From assembly GCF_030384665.1 (NCBI RefSeq), contig NC_083673.1, positions 2,055,501 to 2,119,500 on the forward strand: a DNA stretch of 64,000 nucleotides, written 5' to 3'. A program made the translations under genes and the position numbers. Below the pieces are notes generated by a model, which saw only the letters and a program-made list of their open reading frames with translations, had not been told where the DNA came from and did not search any database. Of the stretch, positions 40,047 through 48,413 are shown one piece after another. Numbering within the stretch: the first letter of the stretch is position 1; every line of letters starts with the position of its first letter. This stretch comes from Lodderomyces elongisporus (lineage: Eukaryota; Ascomycota; Pichiomycetes; Serinales; Debaryomycetaceae).

Positions 40047-40814
40047 ATGACTCTGATTGCAAAGCAAGATACGTCCGTTGAGCCCAAGCAGAAAGCACAA
40101 ACTTCAGCTGCTGCTGCTGCTGCTGCACCATATTATAAGAAACAAGCAAAGTACCATGATAAACGAACAACAACAAACAAGGCACATTTGGTAGATACCA
40201 TTATTCGTCATAGAATATTGGACTCTATTTTCTACAAGCAACACCTTTACCTTGCGAATGAAGCAACTATACTTCAAGTTATTACAAAACACGTACATTA
40301 TATAGGCGGTGTTGATTCTATGGGCCGTCCATCACCTTTTATCCAGTGTTTGTTTCGACTACTAGAGCTCAATCCATCAAAAGAAATAGTCCATGTATAT
40401 CTACATCAGCTTGAGTTTAATGAGTTCAAGTACCTTTTGGCATTGAGTTTGCTATTTGTTAGATTGACATATCCAAGCGAAGAGGTATATAGTATATTTG
40501 ATGAGTTTGCACAAGACTATAGGAAGTTGAGGTACAAGATGAAAGTACCTGATTTTGATGAGAATAAACTTGCAATATTTTACAAAATAGGGTATATGGA
40601 TGAGTTTTTGGATGATTTGTTGATGAAGGAGAGGGTGGTGGACCTATTATTACCGAGGTTAACCCTGAGGAACACTTTGGTCGAGCAAGCATTAGCCGTG
40701 CCGAGGAAGTACTATGTTGATGAGACTCTAGCTAAACAGGAGGATGATTTATCGAGCGAAGAGGACGAAATAGAAGGGGCAGATGAAGAAGAAAAAGACG
40801 AAAAAGAAGTATAA
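40047..40814 (+). CDS. PRP38: Pre-mRNA splicing factor Prp38
   Basis: 255 residues from the ATG at 40047; the frame opens 27 codons earlier, but MTLIAKQDT (CTG read as Ser) in an A-rich leader is the better start and the length fits yeast Prp38 (242). After a poly-Ala stretch the Prp38 domain runs from NKAHLVDTIIRHRILDSIFYKQHLYLANEATILQVI through VGGVDSMGRPSPF-type sequence (YIGGVDSMGRPSPFIQCLFRLLEL), YLHQLEFNEFKYLLALSLLFVRLTYPSEEVYSIFDEF and DYRKLRYK. Prp38 is a tri-snRNP-associated B-complex protein needed for spliceosome activation. The tail is acidic (DDLSSEEDEIEGADEEEKDEKEV). Confidence 0.95.
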   Translation: MTLIAKQDTSVEPKQKAQTSAAAAAAAPYYKKQAKYHDKRTTTNKAHLVDTIIRHRILDSIFYKQHLYLANEATILQVITKHVHYIGGVDSMGRPSPFIQCLFRLLELNPSKEIVHVYLHQLEFNEFKYLLALSLLFVRLTYPSEEVYSIFDEFAQDYRKLRYKMKVPDFDENKLAIFYKIGYMDEFLDDLLMKERVVDLLLPRLTLRNTLVEQALAVPRKYYVDETLAKQEDDLSSEEDEIEGADEEEKDEKEV

Positions 40815-41637
40815 GAAGGTATAATGTACTAAAGTTTTAAAAGTCATTGCATGGACTTTTCATGTAACAATGTATTCTTGACTCTTTTGTGATTGGTCAT
40901 TGATATAAAATTTGGTGTACTGTAAACCTTTCTCAACTGCTCTAGTTTGAACTACCCATCCTTTTTCTTATAGATATCAAGACGATAAGTCAAACGAAAA
41001 AGTAAGTCTGGATAATTCTCTTGTTCATTTCTAAAGCAGGATAAAAGAAAATGGTAATTAAAACCTACTACTTTTCATTTGCCCCAACCAAAGTTGAAGA
41101 ATTGTTTAATATGATCCAGCTGTCAAGCAATACACATCTCCCATTTTTCAGCTCTCCTTCTTCTAAATTTTTTCTTCATTTTTTTTTTCCTTTTTGGTAT
41201 TCTGTATTTAATCATGTTATTTTAAATCTAGATGGACGCGTAGTTTTCACATCCTTGGAATGGAGGACCCTTGTAATTTGGAGGTAAGAAGGTGCACACA
41301 CGCAAAAAAAAAAGAAATGGGATCACAAGAGAGGTAGAGAGAGAAAGAGCAAGAACTGAAAACACGGATTTGATAAAAATTATTTGAAATTATTGAGCGC
41401 AATTCCACAAAATCTAGAAATCGGTAATACCTTTTTCGTCGTCAGCTTTTCTCTTTCACTTCTCCACCTCGAGAGATCTCTCTAAATCCACCCCTCGTCC
41501 ACCCGTCCACCTTACAGCCAAAACACATACACACTTTAGAGCCACAAGCATCACAAGTATCATTCCTTGGCACCTGTCATACTTATCCTATACTACTATA
41601 GTACTGTCCAACATCTACTCCTCAGAAATACTCCAAA
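40815..41637. other. Intergenic PRP38 to transporter gene
   Basis: About 820 bp. A 78-codon frame at 41051-41287 is Phe-rich and not supported as a gene. The last 200 bp is a CT/AC-rich leader before the transporter. Confidence 0.5.
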
Positions 41638-43143
41638 ATGGCCGTGACGAACTTGTTAGAGCAGAATGACCGACATTCAGAAGCAAGCATGCATGCCATA
41701 TCCAAGACAAAAATTATATTTGTTGTCATTTTGTTTATTGTCTCGTTGACGGCGTTTGTTCTCCAGACAGAATTTACGTCACAAGCTTACAAGCTAAAAT
41801 TTAGTGAACCGATTCTACTATTGACAGTTACACACGGCTCGTGGTGGATTCTTTGGCCGTTGCAGGTAATTTTTGTTTCTCTTTGGCGAACGGTTGAGAA
41901 TAGACGTAGTTATAGTCAAAAATCCATAAGTGTAAGCAACCTGACTGGGGCAAATATACAATACCAGAGGTTACAACACAGTCCAAGGGCAGCAACAGAA
42001 GACAACAACGATGTTGAAGCAAGCTCAAATCTAAATGAACAACAAGACATTCCGTTGCAAAAAGTTGGTGTAGTGGTTTATTTCAAAAAATATATTGTGA
42101 AACAGCTTCACAATGTTTACCACACAGCAGTGTTGATTTACGAGTCAAATGTTAATGAAAATCGATCAACTACTTTCTTAAACCAGATCATAGCAGATAG
42201 CGCACATATTTCAGGCGGATCTTCGGTAAGTGCATGCATCAAATCCTTTTTCCAAACACCGGCAATAAAGTACATCGTGACAAAGGCATTGATTGTCACT
42301 CTAGTGCTTACTGTAGCTGGCTTCACTTGGTATGGGGCAATGAGTATGACCTATGCTGCAGATGTTACCGCCATCTACAACTGTTCGGCGTTCACCGCAT
42401 ATGCTTTTGCCATTCCGTTATTAAATGAAAAATTTTCCTGGTTGAAAGTCAATTCGGTTATTATTGCAATTGTTGGTGTTTTTATTGTATCTTACTCATC
42501 GTCTAGCGATACTTCACCCGGTGAAGAAAAAGGAAAAGAACCTGACTCTGATAATCCATACCCGTACAGATTTTGGGGTAATTTAATCATATTCATTGGT
42601 GCTATACTCTATGGATACTACGAAGTCTTGTACAAGAAATATCTTTGTATTCCTGCACACTTGACCAAGATCATTACTCCCAGAAGACAATCTACATTTG
42701 CCAATTTTGTCATGGGGTTTTTTGGGGCATTCACGTTGGTAATATTAATGACACTAATCTTTGTACTTCACATTTTTCACATACATAGGTTCAACTTTTT
42801 CAACTATGGCGAAAACACGCAACGGATCTGGCTCTATATCTCAGGATCTATAGTGAGCAACTTGTTGTTTAGTGCTTCATTTTTGTCACTAATGGCCTTG
42901 ACAAGTCCCGTGCTATCATCCGTGAGCTCATTGTTGACCATTTTCCTCATTGGGTTGGTAGAATGGTGGGTATTTGATAATGCTTTGGATATCCAGCAAA
43001 TCATTGGGGACTGTTTTGTTATAGTTGGGTTTGTTATGTTAACAATTGCATCATGGAAAGAGATTAGTGAAGGTAATGAAGACGATGACGTTGAAGCGGT
43101 GAGTACTTACTCGTTTCCCTTGAGTACTGATGGAACTAGGTAA
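41638..43143 (+). CDS. DMT-superfamily (EamA/SLC35F-like) membrane transporter
   Basis: 501 residues with about ten hydrophobic spans. The first two (IIFVVILFIVSLTAFVLQ and LLTVTHGSWWILWPLQVIFVS) are followed by a hydrophilic loop of about 130 residues, then spans including YIVTKALIVTLVLTVAGFTWYGAMSMTYAADVTAIYNCSAFTAYAFAIPLLNEKFSWLKVNSVIIAIVGVFIVSY. The motif of small alternating residues plus an acidic 'NEKFSW' turn is typical of the drug/metabolite superfamily; S. cerevisiae relatives include the Yml018c/Thi74 group. GNLIIFIGAILYGYYEVLYKKYL begins the second half of the inverted repeat. The substrate cannot be read from sequence. The cytosolic C-tail is acidic. Confidence 0.8.
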   Translation: MAVTNLLEQNDRHSEASMHAISKTKIIFVVILFIVSLTAFVLQTEFTSQAYKLKFSEPILLLTVTHGSWWILWPLQVIFVSLWRTVENRRSYSQKSISVSNLTGANIQYQRLQHSPRAATEDNNDVEASSNLNEQQDIPLQKVGVVVYFKKYIVKQLHNVYHTAVLIYESNVNENRSTTFLNQIIADSAHISGGSSVSACIKSFFQTPAIKYIVTKALIVTLVLTVAGFTWYGAMSMTYAADVTAIYNCSAFTAYAFAIPLLNEKFSWLKVNSVIIAIVGVFIVSYSSSSDTSPGEEKGKEPDSDNPYPYRFWGNLIIFIGAILYGYYEVLYKKYLCIPAHLTKIITPRRQSTFANFVMGFFGAFTLVILMTLIFVLHIFHIHRFNFFNYGENTQRIWLYISGSIVSNLLFSASFLSLMALTSPVLSSVSSLLTIFLIGLVEWWVFDNALDIQQIIGDCFVIVGFVMLTIASWKEISEGNEDDDVEAVSTYSFPLSTDGTR

Positions 43144-43623
43144 ACAATCAAAATGAATAGGTTTCAGTTTTTTTATGTATTAATCTTTTTTTTCATTATT
43201 ATTATTATTATTATTTCCTTTTTATCTGATATTGAGAAGAAGAGGAAAAGAAACGAAATGAAAAGTCATTAGATTAGAAGAAAAGCAAGAAGGAAGAAAC
43301 GACAATTAAAACGTCAATCGTAGTCTTTTCTTGGTGTAGTTTTAATTTCAGAGGTTATAAAGACTATATAACGTGCCTACTTTTATTTGTAATGACTCTC
43401 ATTTTGGGGTTTTTTTTCTTTGGTTTATTTTTCTGTAAAATTAATTTTATTTCTCAGTCATTTCAATTCCTTTTCCTTTGCCGTTATCATACAAACGATT
43501 CATCCCGCACTCTCCAGTCTTTTCATAAAGTAAAATACACATAAATCTATATACGTATATACTTATATTTAAACCTTTGCAATTTTTTTTTTTTCATTTA
43601 AACACCAACCTAATTTACTCACT
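43144..43623. other. Intergenic transporter-NAS2
   Basis: ATT repeat at about 43195-43215, T-runs at 43406-43416 and 43585-43594, and a TA-rich stretch before NAS2. No gene seen. Confidence 0.5.
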
Positions 43624-44355
43624 ATGACAGTAGACGACCACGATGTTTCCGGCTTTCAAGGTTTAATGAGCTCCTTAAACCTTGATCCTACACAATTCAA
43701 ACAATATGATCCACTATTATTCCCACAGTTCACATTCCAGCAACTTCTGAATCTCAAACTGGAAATTGAATCGCAATTGAGTATTTTGGGTAATTTGTTG
43801 TCACAAAAGTATGGCGCAGATATGAATACCCCATTAGTGTCACCGGATGGATTCCCTCGTAGTGATATTGATGTGGTTACGATTCGACTTTTACGGGTGC
43901 AAATTATTCGATTAAGGAATGATTACAAGGACGTGCTCAAGGTTCTTGAGAACAAAATGGAAGAGGAGTTCAAGAGACTCCAAGCAGAGGAACCCGAATC
44001 AGCTAAACTGGATGCGACAAAAGAGAGTCATCAGAAACAAGGAGAAATGGCTGGATCGGCTTTAGAACATACATATACTCCGTTTGCAATTGTGAAAGAA
44101 GTTATAGCTGGTGGACCAGCAGAAGCAGCGGGTTTGGAAGAAGAAGATAAGATTGTTTTATTTGATGGTGATATACATTCTCTGAATAACGAAAGCTTAC
44201 AAAGATTAGTTGAACGAGTGAGAAGGAAAAATGGACTGAACATACTGATGAAAGTGCAGCGACGTGAGAAAAGTATCAATTTAACCTTACGGCCAACTGA
44301 TCAGTGGGGCGGTAAAGGCTTATTGGGATGTCGGATCGTTCCAATTAATAGTTGA
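43624..44355 (+). CDS. NAS2: Proteasome assembly chaperone Nas2 (p27, PDZ protein)
   Basis: 243 residues. An N-terminal helical hairpin (LLNLKLEIESQLSILGNLLSQ) leads to VTIRLLRVQIIRLRNDYKDVLKVLENKMEEEFKRLQ. A C-terminal PDZ domain follows at about residues 150-235: PFAIVKEVIAGGPAEAAGLEEEDKIVLFDGDIHSLNNESLQRLVERVRR, with the carboxylate-loop and AGL..ED signature, ending GGKGLLGCRIVPI. This matches p27/PSMD9, where the last motif is nearly invariant. Nas2 binds the C-tail of Rpt5 during 19S base assembly. Two CTG codons in 'GLNILMK' fall at positions that are Leu and Thr in the human protein as I recall it. Confidence 0.93.
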   Translation: MTVDDHDVSGFQGLMSSLNLDPTQFKQYDPLLFPQFTFQQLLNLKLEIESQLSILGNLLSQKYGADMNTPLVSPDGFPRSDIDVVTIRLLRVQIIRLRNDYKDVLKVLENKMEEEFKRLQAEEPESAKLDATKESHQKQGEMAGSALEHTYTPFAIVKEVIAGGPAEAAGLEEEDKIVLFDGDIHSLNNESLQRLVERVRRKNGLNILMKVQRREKSINLTLRPTDQWGGKGLLGCRIVPINS

Positions 44356-44476
44356 AGATCTTTCCTTAAGCCGAACTTATTCAACATATGCAAATCGTAT
44401 TACAAACACAAGCACAAGCACAAGCACATACACATACACATACCGCCTATGCGCTTTTGCTTCGTTCCCGTTCCAG

Positions 44477-44496
44477 CCCCCCCCCCCCACCCCCCC
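44477..44496. repeat. C12-A-C7 near-homopolymer
   Basis: Cytosine runs at 44477-44488 and 44490-44496 separated by one A, between the convergent ends of NAS2 and URM1, preceded by ACAAGC/ACACAT repeats at about 44402-44443. Confidence 0.85.
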
Positions 44497-44563
44497 TTGA
44501 CACCGACACCGACACACGCTAGTGTATACATACACTTAAATGTGTTAAAATGTTAACAGCTGT

Positions 44564-44869
44564 TTATCCACCATGTAGGGTACTTGTAAAAATTAATACA
44601 TCTCCATTTTCAACCAAATAATCCTCTTTCCCTTCCAACTCCCAGTCCGTATCATTTATTAATACCAATATACCAGCACGTACAGTGCCATCTTCAATAA
44701 ACACTGGAATATCCTTTGGATCAGTAACTAGGTTCTCAGCAATGTAATTTACAGCTTCTTTCATTGTCGCTTCGCCTTCTTCGTATGGCAAAGTAACCTT
44801 GTGGTCACGCACTGACGATGCAATCACATCGAGACCTCCCAAAAACTCGACTTTGATTTTTATAGGCAT
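44564..44869 (-). CDS. URM1: Ubiquitin-related modifier 1 (sulfur carrier)
   Basis: 101 residues, against 99 in S. cerevisiae. A beta-grasp protein starting [16 protein letters not shown] and ending in the required Gly-Gly tail (FTSTLHGG), with the [26 protein letters not shown] segment typical of Urm1. The C-terminal glycine is activated by Uba4, and the thiocarboxylate donates sulfur for tRNA wobble 2-thiouridine and can be conjugated to proteins. Divergent from WBP1 across 325 bp. Confidence 0.97.
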
Positions 44870-45194
44870 TCTTGCTTTTTTGAAGAGATGTTATAGTATA
44901 GTATAAGTAGAGGTTGTGCGGGATGTCTGTATATATGTGTGTACATAAATACTTCTGTGTGGTTGAGTGAATAAGTTAGTGAGTAAGCTAGTGAGTGCTC
45001 TAGCGCTTGTGCTTGCGCTTTGGTAGATATGTGCTGTGCGAAGAGCTTCCATATTTCGCGACACGAAGTTTAGTTCACAAAGGACACTGATGTTTGTTAG
45101 GGGTTGAGCGCCGAAATTTCGATCCAAACATATACTGGGTTCCACGTCAACGAAAAGCAATACCAAGAAGCATATAAACTCAATACTAACCACC
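44870..45194. promoter_or_regulatory. Divergent URM1 / WBP1 promoter
   Basis: 325 bp shared by two starts, with GC-rich pockets (for example near 45000-45070) that differ from the flanking AT-rich DNA. No specific site recognised. Confidence 0.45.
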
Positions 45195-46535
45195 ATGTTC
45201 AAACTTGTAGTATTGATTAGTTGTTTCTTACTAAGCTTTATAGGTAAAGTTGCAGCTGCAGGTACCAATGTTACGGAGATTGAACACGCATTGGTGCTAT
45301 TTGACCCGGAATTAGTTCCATTGAACGATTCGACTGCACAGTTGACACCAGAAGTATCGCAATTCCTCAATTATCTTAGCTCTAAATACAAAGTTGCAAT
45401 AAGTGATTACAATGATGAAGAAGTTTCATTATTTTATGAAGATTACCCAAGGTTTGACCATTTGGTGCTATTCCCAACACTGAAGAAGGCAATCAAGAAC
45501 AAGGCTAATTTGAACCAGCATCAGTTATTACGTTTCGTTAATGAAGGAGCTAATGTTTTTGCCATTAGTGGTTCGGAAAAGAGCACATTGACAGATGGAG
45601 TTAGATCATTTTTGAACGAAGTGGGAATATACCCTGCACCCAAAAATTTGCAATACACTGACCATTTCAATACAAAAAACCAGGTGGTTGAGTTGAAAGA
45701 TTCAGAGAATTTGGTAGGAAAAAACCGTATATTGACATCTTTGACTACCAAGGAGTATACGGGTAGTGCTGCATTAATTACCAACAGTGAATTGGTTCAA
45801 CCAATTATCAAGTCTTCAAAGACTGGATACACAAGTAAAGTTGGTGAGCCTATAAATGGCGAGACCACGTGGACTTTTGGTGAACAAGGTTTTCTTGCTG
45901 TTGGTTTCCAAGCGTTGAACAATGCAAGAGTCGTTTGGATCGGTTCTTCCGAATTGCTTGCGGATTCACCATTATACAAATGGTGTTTTCAAGAAACAGG
46001 AGTTATTAAATTACAGTTTGTTCAACATGTGAGGGAGATTGAACCATACAAGCCTAACCCACATTTGTACAAGATCAAGGAGCAAGCAATATATTCAGTT
46101 GGTGTCTCCGAGTATCAAAATGGAGAATGGGTACCTTTTGAAGTCAAAAACGATGACGAGCAATTGCAGTTATCGTTCAAAATGCTTGACCCATACCAGA
46201 GATTAAACTTGAAGCCACTTGGCCCAGTTAGTTCAAAAGAAGATGACCCTCAAAAATTAGACGCATACCTCTACTCTGTCAACTTCACAGTGCCAGACCA
46301 TCATGGAATGTTTACCTTTGAGTTAGACTATAAAAGAAACGGATTGAGTTATATTTTGGATAAAAAAGTTGTTACAGTGAGACATTTGGCCAACGATGAG
46401 TTTAGAAGGTCGTGGGATATCACAAACTCATGGTTGTATGTAGCAAGCACTGTGCTTGTCATTGCATCATGGTATTATTTTGTCATTTCGTACATCTATG
46501 TTGGTAAATCCAATCTTGCCAAAAAGGACGTGTGA
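45195..46535 (+). CDS. WBP1: Oligosaccharyltransferase subunit Wbp1 (OST48)
   Basis: 446 residues, near yeast Wbp1 (430). A cleavable signal peptide (MFKLVVLISCFLLSFIGKVAAAG) is followed by the lumenal DDOST domain: HALVLFDPELVP, EDYPRFDHLVLFPTLKKAI, FVNEGANVFAISG, ARVVWIGSSELLADSPLYKWCFQETGV. Near the end is a single membrane span (SWLYVASTVLVIASWYYFVISYIYV), then a short cytosolic tail ending KKDV, a di-lysine ER-retrieval signal (KKxx) like the KKTN of S. cerevisiae. It is an essential subunit of the ER enzyme that transfers glycans to Asn. Confidence 0.96.
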   Translation: MFKLVVLISCFLLSFIGKVAAAGTNVTEIEHALVLFDPELVPLNDSTAQLTPEVSQFLNYLSSKYKVAISDYNDEEVSLFYEDYPRFDHLVLFPTLKKAIKNKANLNQHQLLRFVNEGANVFAISGSEKSTLTDGVRSFLNEVGIYPAPKNLQYTDHFNTKNQVVELKDSENLVGKNRILTSLTTKEYTGSAALITNSELVQPIIKSSKTGYTSKVGEPINGETTWTFGEQGFLAVGFQALNNARVVWIGSSELLADSPLYKWCFQETGVIKLQFVQHVREIEPYKPNPHLYKIKEQAIYSVGVSEYQNGEWVPFEVKNDDEQLQLSFKMLDPYQRLNLKPLGPVSSKEDDPQKLDAYLYSVNFTVPDHHGMFTFELDYKRNGLSYILDKKVVTVRHLANDEFRRSWDITNSWLYVASTVLVIASWYYFVISYIYVGKSNLAKKDV

Positions 46536-47567
46536 TCCACAGAACAGATGAAGGGATAATTTGTGATGCTTGTTGTATAATATATATATGTATATATATA
46601 TGTATGTATGTATAGAGTTATTGCAAGCAAGAAAAAAAAGGAAAGAGAAAAGAAAAAGACTATTTTTCCAAATTTGATCGAATCAAATGCTAAATTCAAC
46701 ATTGTTAGTAAATCATTCCCTTATTCTTTATCTCCCTTTGTTTTTTTGACTCCTCTTCAATTCATTTAAAACTTAAATATTTAAAAGCAAAATCAGATCT
46801 GTTTTTCTACTATCTTAAATTAAACAACTATCTTCAATGTGAAAACTCAGTTGTCCCTATCAAATTATTCATCATTTGAAATATAAAGTTCCATGAATTG
46901 AAGGAAACTGATGGTACTTTAACATACACTTTGATCCAATACTGGATGTCTAATGTTGATGAGGTCAAAGGCAAAAAAAAGAAAATAATTCAGAAAAAAA
47001 AAAGGTATAAAGAAAGGAGAAGAGATGGTGAATTTGTTTGAGAATGAGCTGTGGTTATAAAAGTTTGAGAAAAAAAGCAAAAAAAAAAATAACGACGCGA
47101 GGAATAGGAAAGTTCTGTAGATAGAGCTACCAAGTGATACATAGTGTTGTTTGGACAAGTTTTTTCGTTTGTCATTTTCATTTTCATTTTTATTTTCATT
47201 TTTATTTTTATTTTTATTTTTATTATATATATATATTTTTTTTTTTGGCTAGAAAACTAAATAGAGATCAAGAGGGCACTGCCATAAGAGAGAAAGCAAT
47301 GGATACAAATTGTATCACAAGAGTGTAAAGAGATATTATAAGATATCAAAAGATACTATAAGATATTATAAGATACTCTAAGATATTCTAAGATACTATA
47401 GGACATTATAGGATAATATTGGATATCATAAAGTATCACAATATATAACGAGGTAATACGATAATCCAAAAAGATTTTGCTCTATAGGGTCCAAATCGAG
47501 CATCAATTACATTTCCACTTAACACACCCTTCTTTCCGACGCCTTTGATCTCATTTAGCAACATTGG
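46536..47567 (+). other. Intergenic WBP1-ARL3
   Basis: About 1.0 kb. It holds TA runs at 46580-46601, a TTTTCA/TTTTTA hexamer repeat at about 47170-47222, (AT)n at 47225-47238, and an 11-unit 10-bp tandem repeat at 47331-47440 (own entry). No gene seen. Confidence 0.6.
47331..47440 (+). repeat. 10-bp tandem repeat (AGATAYTATA), 11 units, upstream of ARL3
   Basis: Eleven consecutive 10-mers of consensus AGATAYTATA (AGATATTATA, AGATACTATA, AGATACTCTA, GGACATTATA, etc.), exactly in register for 110 bp. It ends 127 bp before the ARL3 ATG. The 10-bp period equals one turn of DNA, so all units face the same side. Confidence 0.9.
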
Positions 47568-48413
47568 ATGTTTCACTTAGCATCATCGTTGTACTCCCAA
47601 TACACCAAGCGAGAACAATACAACGTCTTGATTCTTGGATTGGATAATGCAGGCAAAACTACTTTTTTGGAGCATATAAAGCTACTATATGCGTCGCCAA
47701 CTGCGACCTCGCAAGCGGACTCTGGTAAGAAAAACAATGAGTCAAGTGGGAAAAAGGGTACCTTCAAAAATGGTAATGACAGCCAAGGCTCAGATCAAGC
47801 TGAGGAACTTCAATCGACGTCAGATATTCTTAAAACCAAGCGTATATTACCAACCGTTGGTCAAAACACAACAACGATCAAATTTGAAGCCTCTGATAAG
47901 CATTCGCCGCTAGCGAGTCAGTTCAAGAACATCAATTTGAAATTCTGGGATTTGGGTGGCCAAAAGTCATTGCGAAATATGTGGTCGCGGTATTTCACCC
48001 AGTGTCATGGCATCATTTTTGTTATAGATTCAACAGACACCGCTAGGTTTCAAGAGTGTTATGAGACATTGGTTGATATTGCAAACGTCGATAGCTGGTT
48101 GCTATCCAATACACAAGATAACAATGATGAAGAAAGGATGGTTGGTGGGAATACTGCTGGAAACATTGGAGGTGATGGGACGGTTAATGTACCGATCTTG
48201 ATGCTTGCAAATAAGCAAGATTTGCCCCAGGCTGTTGATTTGGTGAGTTTGAAGACTGGAGTCTTTATCAAATTAGTGAGTGAGTTGGAAGCAACAGACT
48301 CAAAGTTATTACCTGTCAGTGTTTTGGAAAACCAGGGATTAAGAGAGAGTTTAGAATGGTTAGTTACAAGGTTGATATACAATAAAACAAACAAGCGTCC
48401 AGAATACAAGTGA
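47568..48413 (+). CDS. ARL3: Arf-like GTPase Arl3 (ARFRP1) with two large insertions
   Basis: 281 residues, against 198 in S. cerevisiae. The N-terminus MFHLASSLYSQYTKREQYNVLILGLDNAGKTTF is that of Arl3, which lacks Gly2 and is instead N-acetylated and recruited to the Golgi by Sys1. GTPase motifs: P-loop at 24-31, switch-I Thr in LPTVGQN (Thr96), WDLGGQ at 127-132 and NKQD at 215-218. The C-terminus KRPEYK also matches. Two insertions are unusual: about 45 polar residues between the P-loop helix and switch I (about 43-90), and about 25 residues (NTQDNNDEERMVGGNTAGNI) before the NKQD strand. Arl3 acts upstream of Arl1 in trans-Golgi tethering. The motifs are intact, so it should bind GTP. Confidence 0.94.
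   Translation: MFHLASSLYSQYTKREQYNVLILGLDNAGKTTFLEHIKLLYASPTATSQADSGKKNNESSGKKGTFKNGNDSQGSDQAEELQSTSDILKTKRILPTVGQNTTTIKFEASDKHSPLASQFKNINLKFWDLGGQKSLRNMWSRYFTQCHGIIFVIDSTDTARFQECYETLVDIANVDSWLLSNTQDNNDEERMVGGNTAGNIGGDGTVNVPILMLANKQDLPQAVDLVSLKTGVFIKLVSELEATDSKLLPVSVLENQGLRESLEWLVTRLIYNKTNKRPEYK

Noticed and set aside
41051..41287. 78-codon frame MVIKTYYFSFAPTKVEELFN... between PRP38 and the transporter
   Set aside because: It begins with ATG but becomes a Phe/Ser/Pro run from T-rich DNA. No domain, and it could lie in the transporter leader.
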